Of a DNA stretch of 64,000 bases, positions 45,355 to 56,673 are shown one piece after another. The stretch spans positions 124,001 to 188,000 of the forward strand of contig ML991777.1 of assembly GCA_010094025.1 (NCBI GenBank), in the 5' to 3' direction. How positions within the stretch are numbered: position 1 is the stretch's first letter; every line of letters starts with the position of its first letter. The notes beneath the pieces were generated by a model. That model worked only from the letters and a program-made list of their open reading frames with translations, did no database searches and was not told where the DNA came from. This DNA is from Viridothelium virens. Lineage: Eukaryota > Ascomycota > Dothideomycetes > Trypetheliales > Trypetheliaceae. A program made the translations under genes and the position numbers.

Positions 45355-48128
45355 TCAGTAGTCGAGCTCGCCATTCGCGTTTCCATCCGCTGCATCCAAG
45401 TCCTCGTAGCTCTTGAGACTCCGTCCTTGCACCGCCTCTCGTGGTCCTACACTCGCGGCCCCGCCTTCCCCAAAGCGAGCGGCGCCACCGCCTCGTCCAC
45501 CAGCGCCTCGAGGTGGAGTCAACCGACCATTATTGTTCCACCGCTGGTTACGCGAGTCTCGAGGCTGTCGATCGTACGGTCCACCTGAGCGGTTGTTGTT
45601 GTAACGATTTTGTCGTCGCATAGGTCCGCCTGAGCGCTCATCGGTGAAATCTGTTCCCGGTCCAGCCCAATTCGCTGGCATCGAGGCCTGATGACCAAAC
45701 ATGTTTTGGATTGCCGCTGCATTTGGCAGGCCTGGGAGTCCGCCTGGCAATCCAAATGGCATGTTGGTAAGCTGGAACCCGCGAGGAGTCCCCGTCTGCG
45801 TATTGCTGTTCACGGCGAAATGGCCATTACTAGTGGCATCGCTCTTTGATGGTGCAATGTGAGCAGGATCCAAGACGTAGGAATTCACTAGATCAATCTG
45901 TAAAGTAGACTAAGTTAGGATCTGCAAAAAATCGAGGGGGGGTTGCACAAGTATTTACCTCTTGCTTCAAGTTGCGGAACCATTCATCATGCCTCTTTTC
46001 AACGTGCTTTCTCCAGAAATTCTCTCCCTTGAAGAGTTTAGTACAGTCTGGTACTTTGCATCTGAACTTCGATTCGTCCTCCTGCTTGACAAACTTGCTC
46101 AACTCCTCTTCAAGCCCTTCGTCTGGAGGCTTCCCGCCAAGCTTTTTGAGGTCCACGCTCTCCGGATCCAGAATCTGGAGAAGCTTGTCCTCGTAAGTTT
46201 TGACCCAGTTGAACGCTCGAAGAAGCTGCTGGGCATTCTTGCCTGCAGTCTTCCCAAACCTCTTCTCTTCCACGGGAGAACCAACTTCAGCGTCAACGTT
46301 CGACGCACTGTTTTCATGTTTTTTGAGAGGGAACGGCTCGCCGGTCGCACTAGCGTGAGCAGCAGCTTTCGCGGAACTCGTCAAGCTCGCTCGTGGACGA
46401 CGCAGGTGTCCTCCCGGGCATTTGCGTATCATTTCGTGTACCGAGTCGCTCTCAAAGACGCAGAAGAAACAAAAGTTGAAGACACGTCGGAGATATTCCA
46501 CCAGCAAGTCCAGAGTCTTCTTCTTAGCTAGGAGATCTTCATCGTCTGTTTCGTCATCATACTCGCCTTCCTCTCCCTCTTCACCCTCCTCCATACCGTC
46601 ATCTTCGCCCTCTTCCATGTCAGAGGGATCTTTCTTGGCCTTCTTAGCACCGCTCGACGCAGTGATTGGTGGCTGTAACCATCCCTTGCTCCTGACATCC
46701 TCGACCCGTTGTTCAACTTTGTCGACCCCATTATACTCTGACCCCAATTCTGCGTCCAGTTTGTGAACCAACCGTACAGCGAGCTGTAGGTCACGGTCAA
46801 TCCGTTCTGGTGCGGAGAAGAGGTCCCATAAAGCTTTTTTCCTAGGCGCCTCAGGAGGCTTATGGACGCCTACGTGACATGTGAAATCCCCGTGTTCCTC
46901 GTCATGGATGGTCTTCCCATTGATCTCGGCCAAAGCTTGCTCGGATGTACTTTTTGCTCCGTTCTCTGTACCTTCGGCCACAGCGCCATCCTCAATCATG
47001 TCTTCATCTTCATCTCGTCCATCGCTTCGTCCATCCTTGAGTTCTGGTTCGGACGCTGGCTTGAGGATGATCCAACCCATTCGATGACATCGCTTCTGTG
47101 GATTCGGGTCGCTGAGGCTCAGCCATCTAAATCCACCATCCTCTTCTCCGAGATGTTCTTTACACCAAGCCTCCATCTTCTCTCGGCTAACCGTTGGGGC
47201 AATAGTTTTGACAAGCAGCGTAGGCTGAAGCGCAACCTCGTCCCGAATATCACCTCCTCTAAGAGGTAGAAGGTCACCCACACCAAGCACTTCAGCAGCT
47301 GCCACAGTCTCACCCTCTTCCTTCTCGACAATGCCACCAGCACCGTTACTGTCACTCTTGTAGATACCTTCAAGAGTGAATTCGTCAAATGTACCTGCTT
47401 CCAGGTCGCGCTCCCAGATGGAATACAAGCTTCGCCTAAACTCCGCTAGCTTTTGACGCAAGGCAACCCGATTCTCCGGGACGTATCGCTCTCGGAACCA
47501 GTCTTCGTTCTTGTGCAGTTGAACAAACGACTGCGCCATCTTGACTTGAAGCTTCTCCTTGTATGCATCATAAGATGCTTGTATCTTTTCGCGCTCCTTT
47601 TGCTGTTCCTCCTTCATTTCCCGCTCGCCTCGTATCGGAGCTGGCCGGCGACCACCATTCTTTTGTCGCTCCTTTTCTTCTTTAATAGCTTGATCCTTGC
47701 GCCACCATTCAGAGTACCACGTAAAGCCAACTTGGAAGTCGAGTGTCATGGGATTCGGGAGAGGATTAGTCAGGACGGCAGGCGGAGGTGGCTCCTGACC
47801 TGGAACATATCGGTCAATGGTTCCTTGAGGTGAAGAGCGACGGCGATGTTGGTTGTCCCGATCACGATAGTAGTCATCTCGACCGGATCTGTCTGGCTGA
47901 TAGCGATCAATCTGGGGAGAGCGTGACCGTCGACGACCTCCACCACCTCGGCGATCTGTCCAATGGTTTAGAGAGGGCTATGAATTGATGACACATGCAG
48001 TGAATGAACCTACCAGGCGACCGACGCCTATAACCTTCGTTTGCAGTCCTAGTAACCTCTTCTCGGCCACTGTAGCTCGGCTCTCTGCCCAATGCCGGAG
48101 GCGAATTACTGTACGGGTAAGTTTCCAT
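45355..48128 (-). CDS. ARS2/SERRATE-type RNA effector, 884 aa
   Basis: Three exons, reading leftward: 48128..48014, 47955..45959 and 45897..45355; phases agree. The protein starts with an Arg/Ser/Tyr-rich section (METYPYSNSPPALGREPSYS, then YRRRSP and RRRSRSP). The SERRATE/ARS2 N-terminal helical region follows (DFQVGFTWYSEWWRKDQAIK, KEDW-type MAQSFVQLHKNEDWFRERY). Acidic and Glu/Asp-rich stretches come next. The hallmark ARS2 zinc finger is complete: FRCKVPDCTKLFKGENFWRK then HVEKRHDEW, joined across the last intron to IDLVNSYVLDPAHIAP. The C-terminus is Gly/Arg-rich. ARS2 links the nuclear cap-binding complex to RNA processing and decay. The locus is divergent from TspO. Confidence 0.93.
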
Positions 48129-48885
48129 TTCGAGGATGGAGATTGTGAAGCAAGCTCGCAAACTGGGTCAGATGAAGGAGAAGACTTCTTCAACGAGCGG
48201 AGGGGTCGGACTAGGTATATAGGGACACGCAAGCCGAACGCCTCGATAGGCTCAAGTAATCGGAGGGGAATAGTAGAGGACGACAGCCGTACTGAATGAG
48301 CTGTTTGCCAGCATGGCTATACGTTAGAGAAGGTCTTCAAGGTTTGAAAAAGTCAATGAGAAGTAGGTAGACGTAAAATGAGTGCTATCAGGGTATAAAT
48401 GATAAAAAGAGAAGATAGGGATCAGCCATTGCTTAGGGCACCTGGCAAAGAACGGCTGCTGGAGTGAAAGGCGCAAGGGCGCGAGGAGCGCGGAAGAAGT
48501 AGAGAGTAACAAGCAGATGGCACAAATGTGCGGAAACGAGAAAGGGTCTTATCAAGCAGTCGACAATGTGCACTCACGATGAAAATTGTAGAGAACGCGG
48601 AGGCACAGCTCGCGAAGATGCTGGCCGTGAAGGTGTGGAGTTGCAGGCGGAACAAGTGCAGCTGCAGCCCAACGTTCCGCGCTTGCTTAGTGTGTCCTCT
48701 TTAGTCAGCGGCGTGGACATCTACATCCCTGCCCGTGGAGCTCGGACCATCCGTACCTGCGGGCACCACCTCTCACGCCTCCGCGTTTCCGTGCTTACCT
48801 CTGATAGTGAGGATAAGTGAAGGAGCTACTGGTACGTAACTTCGGGCTTCACTTCTCAACCACGCTCTAATCTTGTCAAGCCGCA
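48129..48885. other. Divergent promoter region, ARS2 and TspO
   Basis: About 760 bp. Short frames on both strands have no family features. It should hold both 5' UTRs. Confidence 0.55.
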
Positions 48886-49663
48886 ATGACCGCCTACATT
48901 CCCTCCATCACTATCCCGGGTTTCATCCTGGAGAAGCCCGCGGCTTCAATCCTTCTCCCTGTTGGTCTTGGGACCGCGATTGGCTTCAGTGTTTCACGTA
49001 AGATATTCTTGCGAACGATTCAATTATCTCACTGCTCATGTCCTTTTCCGTCTAGCGAAGCGAACCCAAGAAAAGTACCTTGCACTTAAGCAACCACCAT
49101 ATCATCCTCCTCCCCAGATATTCGGTCCAATGTGGACAGTCCTATATGCTTGCATGGGATACTCTGCATATCGAGCGTGGACCACTGGCATGAACTCCTT
49201 CGACGTGCGGAAAGTCTCTCTTGCAAAGGTCAGCTCTACTCGGCACCAAAAAACATCCTCTGCTAATGGGATCGTTATAGCAAGGAGCAACATTGTACAC
49301 CATCCAACTTGGGCTGAATCTGATCTGGATGCCACTGTTTTTTGGCTTCAAGCGACCAATTGAAGCTACTGCAGACATCGTTGCCCTCACTGGAGTCACT
49401 GGCTACCTTGCATATGTATGGGGACAAGTTGATGAGGTTGCCGGTTGGGCATTAGCGCCTTACCTTGGCTGGCTTGGATTTGCCACATACCTAAGCGTAT
49501 GGATCTTTCTCGAAGAACTTCGGATGCACGAGGATAGAATTTGTACTGATTTGATCTACAGGCTGGCGCTGGGTACCTGAACCAGTGGGACTTCTCTGGC
49601 AAGGAACGCCCCATGTCTGAAAGGAAAAAGGAGACAACCTATGTTGACGAGAAGGACTCATAA
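48886..49663 (+). CDS. TspO/MBR family membrane protein (translocator protein)
   Basis: Five-helix membrane protein of the TspO/peripheral benzodiazepine receptor family, which binds porphyrins and sterols and is usually in the outer mitochondrial membrane in eukaryotes. Four exons: 48886..48997, 49056..49228, 49281..49496 and 49562..49663; phases agree and give 200 aa. Family motifs: KQPPYHPPPQIFGPMWTVLY, CMGYSAYRAW, YTIQLGLNLIWMPLFFGF and YLGWLGFATYL, joined by the last intron to SAGAGYLNQWDF. A short charged tail (SERKKETTYVDEKDS) ends the protein. Confidence 0.94.
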
Positions 49664-50200
49664 ACGATTTAAGACACCTAAACTCCTCTTTTCCACAACC
49701 AACGCGCAAATTAAGAGGTCTCTTCCGCCAAGATACATACGCAATGATGAACGGAATAGTTAACCTACCCCGCTTGCTTACTGTTTTTGTAGAATACCTG
49801 GCGATTACGTTACTTGTCGCGGTCCTAGAATGACAGAATCAAACAGGACACTGGATACTACTTCGGCGAAATGAGATCACGAAGGAAAGCTACCGCTTCT
49901 GATTGGGTCTCGATGTATTTCCCACGTCAAGTCACGCGGACCAGCGAATGAAATGATATCAGTCCGGCACAACCCCGTCCAGTACGAGCTGAGTCATCTT
50001 TGCATTGAATGTATCTTCAGATACCATATAGAGGTATCAAGCTACCGTGTATCACCATAGAATAAGTCGCTCTTCTTATGACCAATCTCATGGTCAATCC
50101 TATTCATGTATGAACTCCGAACATAATCACTCTGCATGATTCTCCCTTTTTGTAAGCAATCTTCTATCCTCCAGTCCTTGACACTTGACATACATTGGAC
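49664..50200. other. Intergenic, convergent 3' ends
   Basis: About 540 bp between the convergent TspO and 306-aa genes. No gene is seen. Confidence 0.55.
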
Positions 50201-51121
50201 TCATTCTCCTTCCTCTAGTCCTCCAGGGATTAGATACGTCTGGCCATCCACCTCGGCTCCATTTTTGAGTAACTTTACCACCTCGTCCTCATCGTCTTCC
50301 TCGTCCTCCCCGTCTTCTTCATCAGTCATTTCCCTGTCATCTTTAGCAGCGAGGTCATCTACAAGGTCCAGGCTTCCGAACTCCTCCGCCTCTGAAGTTC
50401 CGCGCTTCTCACCAAGTATTGACCACGTGATCTCATCGTCCAGAACAGCTTTGTCGATTTCTTTCTTCTTGAAGCCCCAGCTCTTCCACATGACCTTCTT
50501 GTAGCCAATAGCAAAGATGCCTCCACCCTCTAAGCTCATGCTCTTCTGGTTCTCTGTGGATCTGAGATAGCCTGCGCCGACACCAACGTCGAGTGCAGCT
50601 CCGACCCCCAAGATATCTGCACCACCGGTGGCGATCGTGCTGACAGGCACCGTCACGTCCGCGTCTGTTTGGTGGCTCTTGGTCTTCTTTGCCGACAGTG
50701 TAGGATTTTCGGCAATCTGCAGCTCCACTACTAAGTAGCTCTTATTGCCAGCTTGGATCCCGTCATTCAACCAGTTTCGAGCTTCTTCATCCTCTTGACA
50801 GAGTTTCTTAAAGATCTGCTTGGGTTGCTTGAGCTGATAGCGGTTGACTTTCATTGATTGCAAAGATACGTCAGATCCATCTTGTATGTTGTGGGAGGTT
50901 TTCAGCAATTTTGTTAATGCTAGTCGAAAAGATGTTGAATTGTTGGACGACAGGAGTGCTTGGAATGACTTCGCAGGCATAGAAAGAATCGAGTCCTCCA
51001 GCAAAGGGATCTTAGGCATGTACGCATCCATGACCGGATTCTTGACCGACTCGACAAGGCCACCCAAATTCAGTGCATTTGCGGGAAGGAACTCGTTCAA
51101 AAGCATTAGTTGGGACGCCAT
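50201..51121 (-). CDS. Unknown fungal protein, possibly gasdermin-like, next to a CHAT gene
   Basis: Single-exon frame. The ATG at 51121 gives 306 aa. The frame is open up to a GTG at 51247, so an upstream exon is possible. The N-terminus (MASQLMLLNEFLPANALNLG then GLVESVKNP) resembles a family of uncharacterised fungal proteins. The centre (VNRYQLKQPKQIFKKLC...WL...GNKSYLVVELQIAE) and a following strand pair (GAALDVGVGAGYL, SLEGGGIFAIGYKKVMW) resemble the beta-strand order of gasdermin pore-forming domains. These have a YVVTE-like strand, an insertion, then a Gly-rich strand. An acidic tail of about 70 residues (EEDGEDEEDDEDE) could act as a removable inhibitory end. It is divergent from a TPR-CHAT protease-like gene. 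The gasdermin idea is inference from pattern and context; the gene itself is well supported. Confidence 0.75.
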   Translation of the reverse strand: MASQLMLLNEFLPANALNLGGLVESVKNPVMDAYMPKIPLLEDSILSMPAKSFQALLSSNNSTSFRLALTKLLKTSHNIQDGSDVSLQSMKVNRYQLKQPKQIFKKLCQEDEEARNWLNDGIQAGNKSYLVVELQIAENPTLSAKKTKSHQTDADVTVPVSTIATGGADILGVGAALDVGVGAGYLRSTENQKSMSLEGGGIFAIGYKKVMWKSWGFKKKEIDKAVLDDEITWSILGEKRGTSEAEEFGSLDLVDDLAAKDDREMTDEEDGEDEEDDEDEVVKLLKNGAEVDGQTYLIPGGLEEGE

Positions 51122-52517
51122 AGTGTACACTGGTCTACCCTGACAGCCTTTTGTGGCTTCAAGGAATTCCCCGATACCAGTTACGTAGTGGAGAGAATGT
51201 GCAAGCAGCTCGTTGATTGACTTAGACAATGCGCGACATCGAGTCACATAAAGCTTTCAGCAAGGGTAGAGAAATTGCATCTATTAATCCTTGGCTATAG
51301 CTACGTATGGTCTAACGCTAGCCTAGTAAATTTCCCCTCCGCCCTAACATCTAGTACAGTCTTAGAATAGTGCCCCACTCATGGTGACTCGCTGGCTCGA
51401 AACTACTCCGTACTGTCATGCGAAGACTGACGTCCCATTCTTTCATGGCTCTGCGTCCGACTAGAAAATGTCCGAGTTTGACACGGACCACCACACCCTA
51501 AAACCTCTCATCTCAGCCAATCTGGTGATTTAATATTTGCTCATCTTGCTGTTCGCTCTGCGAACTTCGTGCAACCTTTTACAGCAGCTATTGTGACACC
51601 AAAAATAAATAAGACGAGGGATGTAGGAGGTATAGAAGCGTGAGGACGTTGTTATGATTTGTTGTTGGTCCGTGTGTCAGATTCCGACATTTTCTACTCT
51701 GGTCGGACGTACGGGGTAAAGAATGGCACATCTCAACGCGCGACTGTGTGTTCATTTGTGAAGGGAATGATGACACTGGATCAGTTGATGACTCTATTTT
51801 GGAAACGAAGAGGCGTCTCTTACGAAAGGGTCTTCCAGGCTTTCCGGAACTTGATGTTCAAGGCGCAACAGCCGGGTGGTTAGTCGAACGTTGCGGCCAG
51901 GCCAGCTGAGACACCAAGAAAAGACAAGAGATAGACCACGCGATGAAGGAGACGCGTCCAGCTAAAGCCGAGACCAAGACGGTTTTCCCAGGTGGGGGCC
52001 AATTTCAGGTTCGACTGCCCCCGTCAGCATTTCATTTTTCTTTCCCTGCTATCATCTCCGCTAATGTCTCATTATTTTCCTACCCATCATATTTTGATTC
52101 AGCTTTCAAGAGGGAGAAGAGCATTTAATACACATTCTCTGGAGCTTCAATGGCAAAGTCCGAAATGCTTTGATGCTCTGAAATTTTGTCGAGCTGACGG
52201 AGGTGATATAGGAAGGAAGTGAGAAACGAAACATGATTCTTGCAGAACTACGTTGTAGCTGATTCCAACTCCTACGTGAAAGATCGTGCTGAAATTTTTC
52301 ATGTGTTCGCAACTCAAGAGAACTTCTGCCAGAAACCCCACGCCTATACAAGGCCAATCTGTCAAAGTCTGTGCCCAACAATACTGTCAAATACAGATTC
52401 ATCAATCCTTTGTATTGAATTTTGCCTGCTAATATTTTACCGCGGCTCTCTCCGATTGCATTTCTCCTTTCTTGAGCTGTGTCTCGATAAGGAAGTTCTT
52501 AGTTACAGTCAGCAACA
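51122..52517. other. Shared divergent promoter region (about 1.4 kb)
   Basis: Lies between the start of the 306-aa gene and the start of the TPR-CHAT gene. It may drive both. No other gene is supported. Confidence 0.5.
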
Positions 52518-55500
52518 ATGGGTAGTGCTGAGGAAGCCCCAGGAGCTGGAGAGCTCAACCGGAGATATCATGAACTCGCAGAAAAATATCGTCGAACCTC
52601 GAACCTTGAAGTTCTTCAAAGCGCGCTAGGATCCATTCAGAAAGCAGTGGAGTTGACCGCGACAGAGTCTCTTGCGGAGAGTGCTGCTCGGGCAGCTTAT
52701 CTCAACAATCTCGGTCGATGCTATCGGATGCTTTACGAGGCAACGGGTGGTACCAGCCATCTGGACGATGCTGTTGAAGCAGGAAGATTGAGCCTTGTGG
52801 CCGCTCCATCGCCGTCGGAATTGCGGTCACTATGCTGTTCGAACCTGAGCGATGCCTTATCTGAGCGTTACTTCGCTAAGGGCGCAACCGATCGAGTTGA
52901 TTTTGAGGAAGCGCTCGAAATTGCTCGTGCCGCCGTTGCTTATTCCAGTGAAGACGGTGAATATCATGACGCCGCACAATCTACTCTGGCATCCCGTCTA
53001 GGATTGTACTTTGACTACATTGACTCTGATGAGAAATATCTCAATGAAGCTATCCAGCTTGCACAGGGCCTCGTCCACAAGACACCCAAGGCAGATGACA
53101 TGTACGCTGTGTATGTTTATAACCTTGCTGGCGATCTCAAGAACCGTTCTCATCGATATGGCCGGGTCGCAGACCTCGTTTCTGCCAAGGAGCATTTCAA
53201 AGCCGCTGCTGACGCAGTTCCACTGGGCCACACGCTTCATGCCAAGGCAGTCAGGATGGTTGCGGACTCAATCATCGATCTCGCAGACATGACAAATAGT
53301 CCTTTAGAGATTGAAGAGGCTCTCAAATCATTGATATCCGTTGAAAAGGACACGACGAATCCAAATGATCTTGCCAAGCTCAGACACACTAAAAGCAAAG
53401 TATACAACGCAAGATACAGGTGGTCCTCCAGCGTTGACGACCTCAATCGGGCTGTGGAAGCAGAACAGGCCGCCCTGAGTCTAGTTGGAAATGACAGTGC
53501 TCTTAAAGGCCATTTTCTTGATAGCCTTAGTCAAAGACTGGCCTCCCGTGCCGAGATGGAAATGTCAGAGCAGGATATGGATGCCGCGATCAATTATGGA
53601 AGGGAGAGAATGGAACTTGCGCATGGACTTTCCGCGCTGGAAGCTGGGGCATACCGCACACTCGGGAATATGCTAAGGACCAAGTTTAAACTCTTTGGTG
53701 GTTTGCAGAATCTAAGTGACTCGCTGAACGCACAGCGAAATGTGTTAACGGCGTTGCCTCCAGACCACAAGGAACGACCTACTGCTTTACACGGAGTCGC
53801 CCTTAGTCTGAGAGATCACTTCGAATACTATGGAAGCATCAGATATTTGGACGAGAGCATCGAGTTGGAGAGAGAGGCTGCAAGTAACATATCAAAGGAC
53901 GATCCCGATCGATGTATGATCCTCGATGGATTGAGTCTAAGCTTATCTAGGCGGAGCAGGCTCACTGGAAGCTCACAAGACTTAGATGAGGCTGTCACCG
54001 CATCAGAAAGTGCTGTTGAAGGGTCTCCAATTGGTCATATCGAGCGACCTACCTACTTGAACGGACTATGCAATCGCTTAAACTCCCGGTTCCAGAGGAG
54101 TAATAATACTGCGGACTTGAGCAAAGCAATACAAGCAATCTCGGAAGCTGTTTCAGTTTCTCATGAGGGCTCTTCATCTGAGATTATCTATTTAACGACC
54201 TTTTCGAATGTACTATTCTCCAGGTATCACGCAATTCGTGATCTAGGAGATCTGGATAAGGCCATTGAAATTGGCAGGAAGGTTGTTGCGAAGGTGCCCA
54301 CTTCCAATCCCTCCCGGCCCGCCTTTCTCCACAACCTCGGACTTAGACTATATTCTAAATACGAATGCTCTGCAGACAAGGCAGAGAAGCATGAGTATTT
54401 GAGAGAGGCTCACGACCTGGCGTTGCAGAGTGTTAACGCAACTCCGGAGAAACATCCTGATCTGCCCGATTATCTAATGCAGCTGGCCACAAGGCAGTTA
54501 ATGCTGGGCATGTTCATGGACGAGTCGGACGAGCCGAAGATTCTGGCTCAGCTTCAACTCTCAGCCACGACGTATGAGCGAGCCTTCTCAAAGACTTACA
54601 TGCCGCCGCTAAGCAGAATCAAGAATGGCGAGTTGTGTGGATATCTTAATATGCAATTAAAAAACTGGGATGTAGCTAGTAAGACACTATCAGAGAGTGT
54701 GCGCCTATTTAGGAAGACTAGTCCGTTGTCCCTGGATGAGAATGACCGCCAACGTCAGCTACGTGGTTTGTCGGGCATTTCATCTCTTGGTTGCGCAGCT
54801 TTAATCTCGGCGGGAAAGCCCGAGCAAGCAATAGAGATCCTTGAAGCTGGCCGAGGCATCATGGCCAACATCACAATGGGAAACCACGCTGATCTCTCAG
54901 AGGTGAAGGAGGCTGATCCGAAATTGCATTCCCGATACGTCTTTCTGCGCGATGCAATCTCCCAGCCGTTTCCGACTACGGAGACTACGACATCCCAAAG
55001 GCAGGACATTGTATCAAAGCGTACTATAGAGCTGACTGAGCTAGAAGAGATTGAAAGACAAATTCGTGATTTGCCTGGACTAAGTGGCTTCAACCAAAGC
55101 CTCTCAGCGGAGAAGATTCGAGAATTGGCAGCAGATGGACCCCTGGTATCTTTCTGTACAGTCGACCAGCGCTGTGATGCAGTCATTGTTACTCCAGGGG
55201 GAATTGAAGCATTGCCTTTGCCTAGCCTGCAAAATTTTGAGATCAAGAAGCGAATAGGCATGGTAATCGGATCATCACGACTCAGTAAATCAGCTCCCTC
55301 AAAAAGAGCGCTGGCGAACAAGAAAATGCGGAACTTACTAGCTTGGCTATGGGATAATGCTGTCCATCCCGTGCTGAAGCATCTCGAACTTTTAAAAGAC
55401 ACTGACTTCCCCCCAAGTACTCGCCTCTGGTGGGTTACAAGCGGTCCTTTGGGCCTCTTACCCCTACACGCAGCGGGGAAAGGCCATACAGCTCCTTTAG

Positions 55501-56324
55501 AGAACGTGTATGCTCACGTCATCTCCTCCTACATCTCCAGCTTCTCAGCCCTTGCATTTGCCCGGCAATGCCAAGCCAAAGTCCAAACAACTCGTCCCAC
55601 TATGGCTCTCATCACCATGCCCCAAACCGCAGGCGGTCTCGCCCCTCTCCAGACTGAAGGCGAGTCCAGCGCCATCAGGGAAGCATTCGGCTCTTCCGAA
55701 GCCTCAGCAGACCCCTCTTCCCCATCTCCTGGCCTAATCGAGCTCCGCCAACCCCCCGCCGCCACTGTCGTCGCCCAAGCCGGCAGCAACACAGCTTCGA
55801 TCCTCCACTTCGCCTGCCACGCCGAACCGTCCCTATCCGACCCTTCCAACACTTCGCTTCTCCTTGGAGCGGATCCCACAGCGCCGGACCCAGAATTGCT
55901 CCCTGTACGCACCCTGCGAAATGCACAGCTCACCTCGGGATCTCCAGCTCAGCAATCGCCGCGGCTGGCGTACCTCTCTGCGTGCTGCACCGCGCAGCAG
56001 TATGACTTGAAGCTCATTGATGAGAATATCCACTTGGCGACGGCGTTCCAGCTGCTGGGGTTCCCGAGCGTGGTGGGGACTTTGTGGGAAGCGGATGATA
56101 GGGCGGCGGTGGTGGTTGCGAGTGAGTTTTATAAGGAGCTTTTAATGGGGGTCAGGGAGGATGAGCGGACGGAAGAGGAGGAGAGAAAGGGGCAAAAGGA
56201 GACTGAGAGGGTGGCGAGGGCGTTGTATGCGGCTACGGCAGCTTGTCGAGGGCGAAAAGTAGGCAGGGGGAACGCGGCGGAGGATGTGTTGGCTTGGGCG
56301 AGTTTTGTGCATATTGGAGCTTGA
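52518..56324 (+). CDS. TPR-CHAT protein (caspase/separase-like peptidase fold), 1268 aa
   Basis: Single long exon. Residues about 55-790 are a string of TPR-like helical repeats, with units such as AYLNNLGRCYRMLYEATGG, FLHNLGLRLYSKYECSADKA and TALHGVALSLRDHFEYYG. The C-terminal region from about 870 is a CHAT domain (caspase HetF associated with TPRs). It carries the His motif ILHFACHA, with His1101, and the Cys motif LAYLSACCTA, with Cys1156, then FQLLGFPSVVGTLWEADDRA. Both catalytic positions are kept, so activity is plausible. In fungi, TPR-CHAT proteins are widespread and mostly uncharacterised; in bacteria, CHAT proteases can process neighbouring proteins, including gasdermins. An acidic/basic insert sits near residue 1220. 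The first ATG in good context was chosen. Confidence 0.92.
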   Translation: MGSAEEAPGAGELNRRYHELAEKYRRTSNLEVLQSALGSIQKAVELTATESLAESAARAAYLNNLGRCYRMLYEATGGTSHLDDAVEAGRLSLVAAPSPSELRSLCCSNLSDALSERYFAKGATDRVDFEEALEIARAAVAYSSEDGEYHDAAQSTLASRLGLYFDYIDSDEKYLNEAIQLAQGLVHKTPKADDMYAVYVYNLAGDLKNRSHRYGRVADLVSAKEHFKAAADAVPLGHTLHAKAVRMVADSIIDLADMTNSPLEIEEALKSLISVEKDTTNPNDLAKLRHTKSKVYNARYRWSSSVDDLNRAVEAEQAALSLVGNDSALKGHFLDSLSQRLASRAEMEMSEQDMDAAINYGRERMELAHGLSALEAGAYRTLGNMLRTKFKLFGGLQNLSDSLNAQRNVLTALPPDHKERPTALHGVALSLRDHFEYYGSIRYLDESIELEREAASNISKDDPDRCMILDGLSLSLSRRSRLTGSSQDLDEAVTASESAVEGSPIGHIERPTYLNGLCNRLNSRFQRSNNTADLSKAIQAISEAVSVSHEGSSSEIIYLTTFSNVLFSRYHAIRDLGDLDKAIEIGRKVVAKVPTSNPSRPAFLHNLGLRLYSKYECSADKAEKHEYLREAHDLALQSVNATPEKHPDLPDYLMQLATRQLMLGMFMDESDEPKILAQLQLSATTYERAFSKTYMPPLSRIKNGELCGYLNMQLKNWDVASKTLSESVRLFRKTSPLSLDENDRQRQLRGLSGISSLGCAALISAGKPEQAIEILEAGRGIMANITMGNHADLSEVKEADPKLHSRYVFLRDAISQPFPTTETTTSQRQDIVSKRTIELTELEEIERQIRDLPGLSGFNQSLSAEKIRELAADGPLVSFCTVDQRCDAVIVTPGGIEALPLPSLQNFEIKKRIGMVIGSSRLSKSAPSKRALANKKMRNLLAWLWDNAVHPVLKHLELLKDTDFPPSTRLWWVTSGPLGLLPLHAAGKGHTAPLENVYAHVISSYISSFSALAFARQCQAKVQTTRPTMALITMPQTAGGLAPLQTEGESSAIREAFGSSEASADPSSPSPGLIELRQPPAATVVAQAGSNTASILHFACHAEPSLSDPSNTSLLLGADPTAPDPELLPVRTLRNAQLTSGSPAQQSPRLAYLSACCTAQQYDLKLIDENIHLATAFQLLGFPSVVGTLWEADDRAAVVVASEFYKELLMGVREDERTEEEERKGQKETERVARALYAATAACRGRKVGRGNAAEDVLAWASFVHIGA

Positions 56325-56673
56325 GTGGTGGGTTTTCAGACTTCTTGCCTAGACTAGACTGCATGAACATGCATCGAATGCTGATTATCGAGAGTTAGGC
56401 GGTAGAGATTGCTAGTTAACAATAGCAAACACAAACTCACCTAGATATAGTGGTGGGCGACTGTTTATTCCCACCCTCAACCCAGTCTCCTCAATTTTGG
56501 ATGCTCAAATAGGAATAAAATGTGAAGGCGCTCTTTCTTGCCATCCTATAAATGCTCCGATTTGACATCATTGGACAACACCATCGCGAGCTATGTGCAG
56601 TCTCAGGGACAATATCCGTCTCCCAGAGCAATTTCGGTTCCATCAACTATTTACCCTTTTTTTGAACCTATGT
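56325..56673. other. Intergenic, convergent 3' ends
   Basis: About 350 bp between the convergent CHAT and adhesin-like genes; nothing is seen. Confidence 0.55.

Noticed and set aside
54755-55402. 215-aa minus-strand frame
   Set aside because: Antisense to the TPR-CHAT gene, which carries clear domain motifs.
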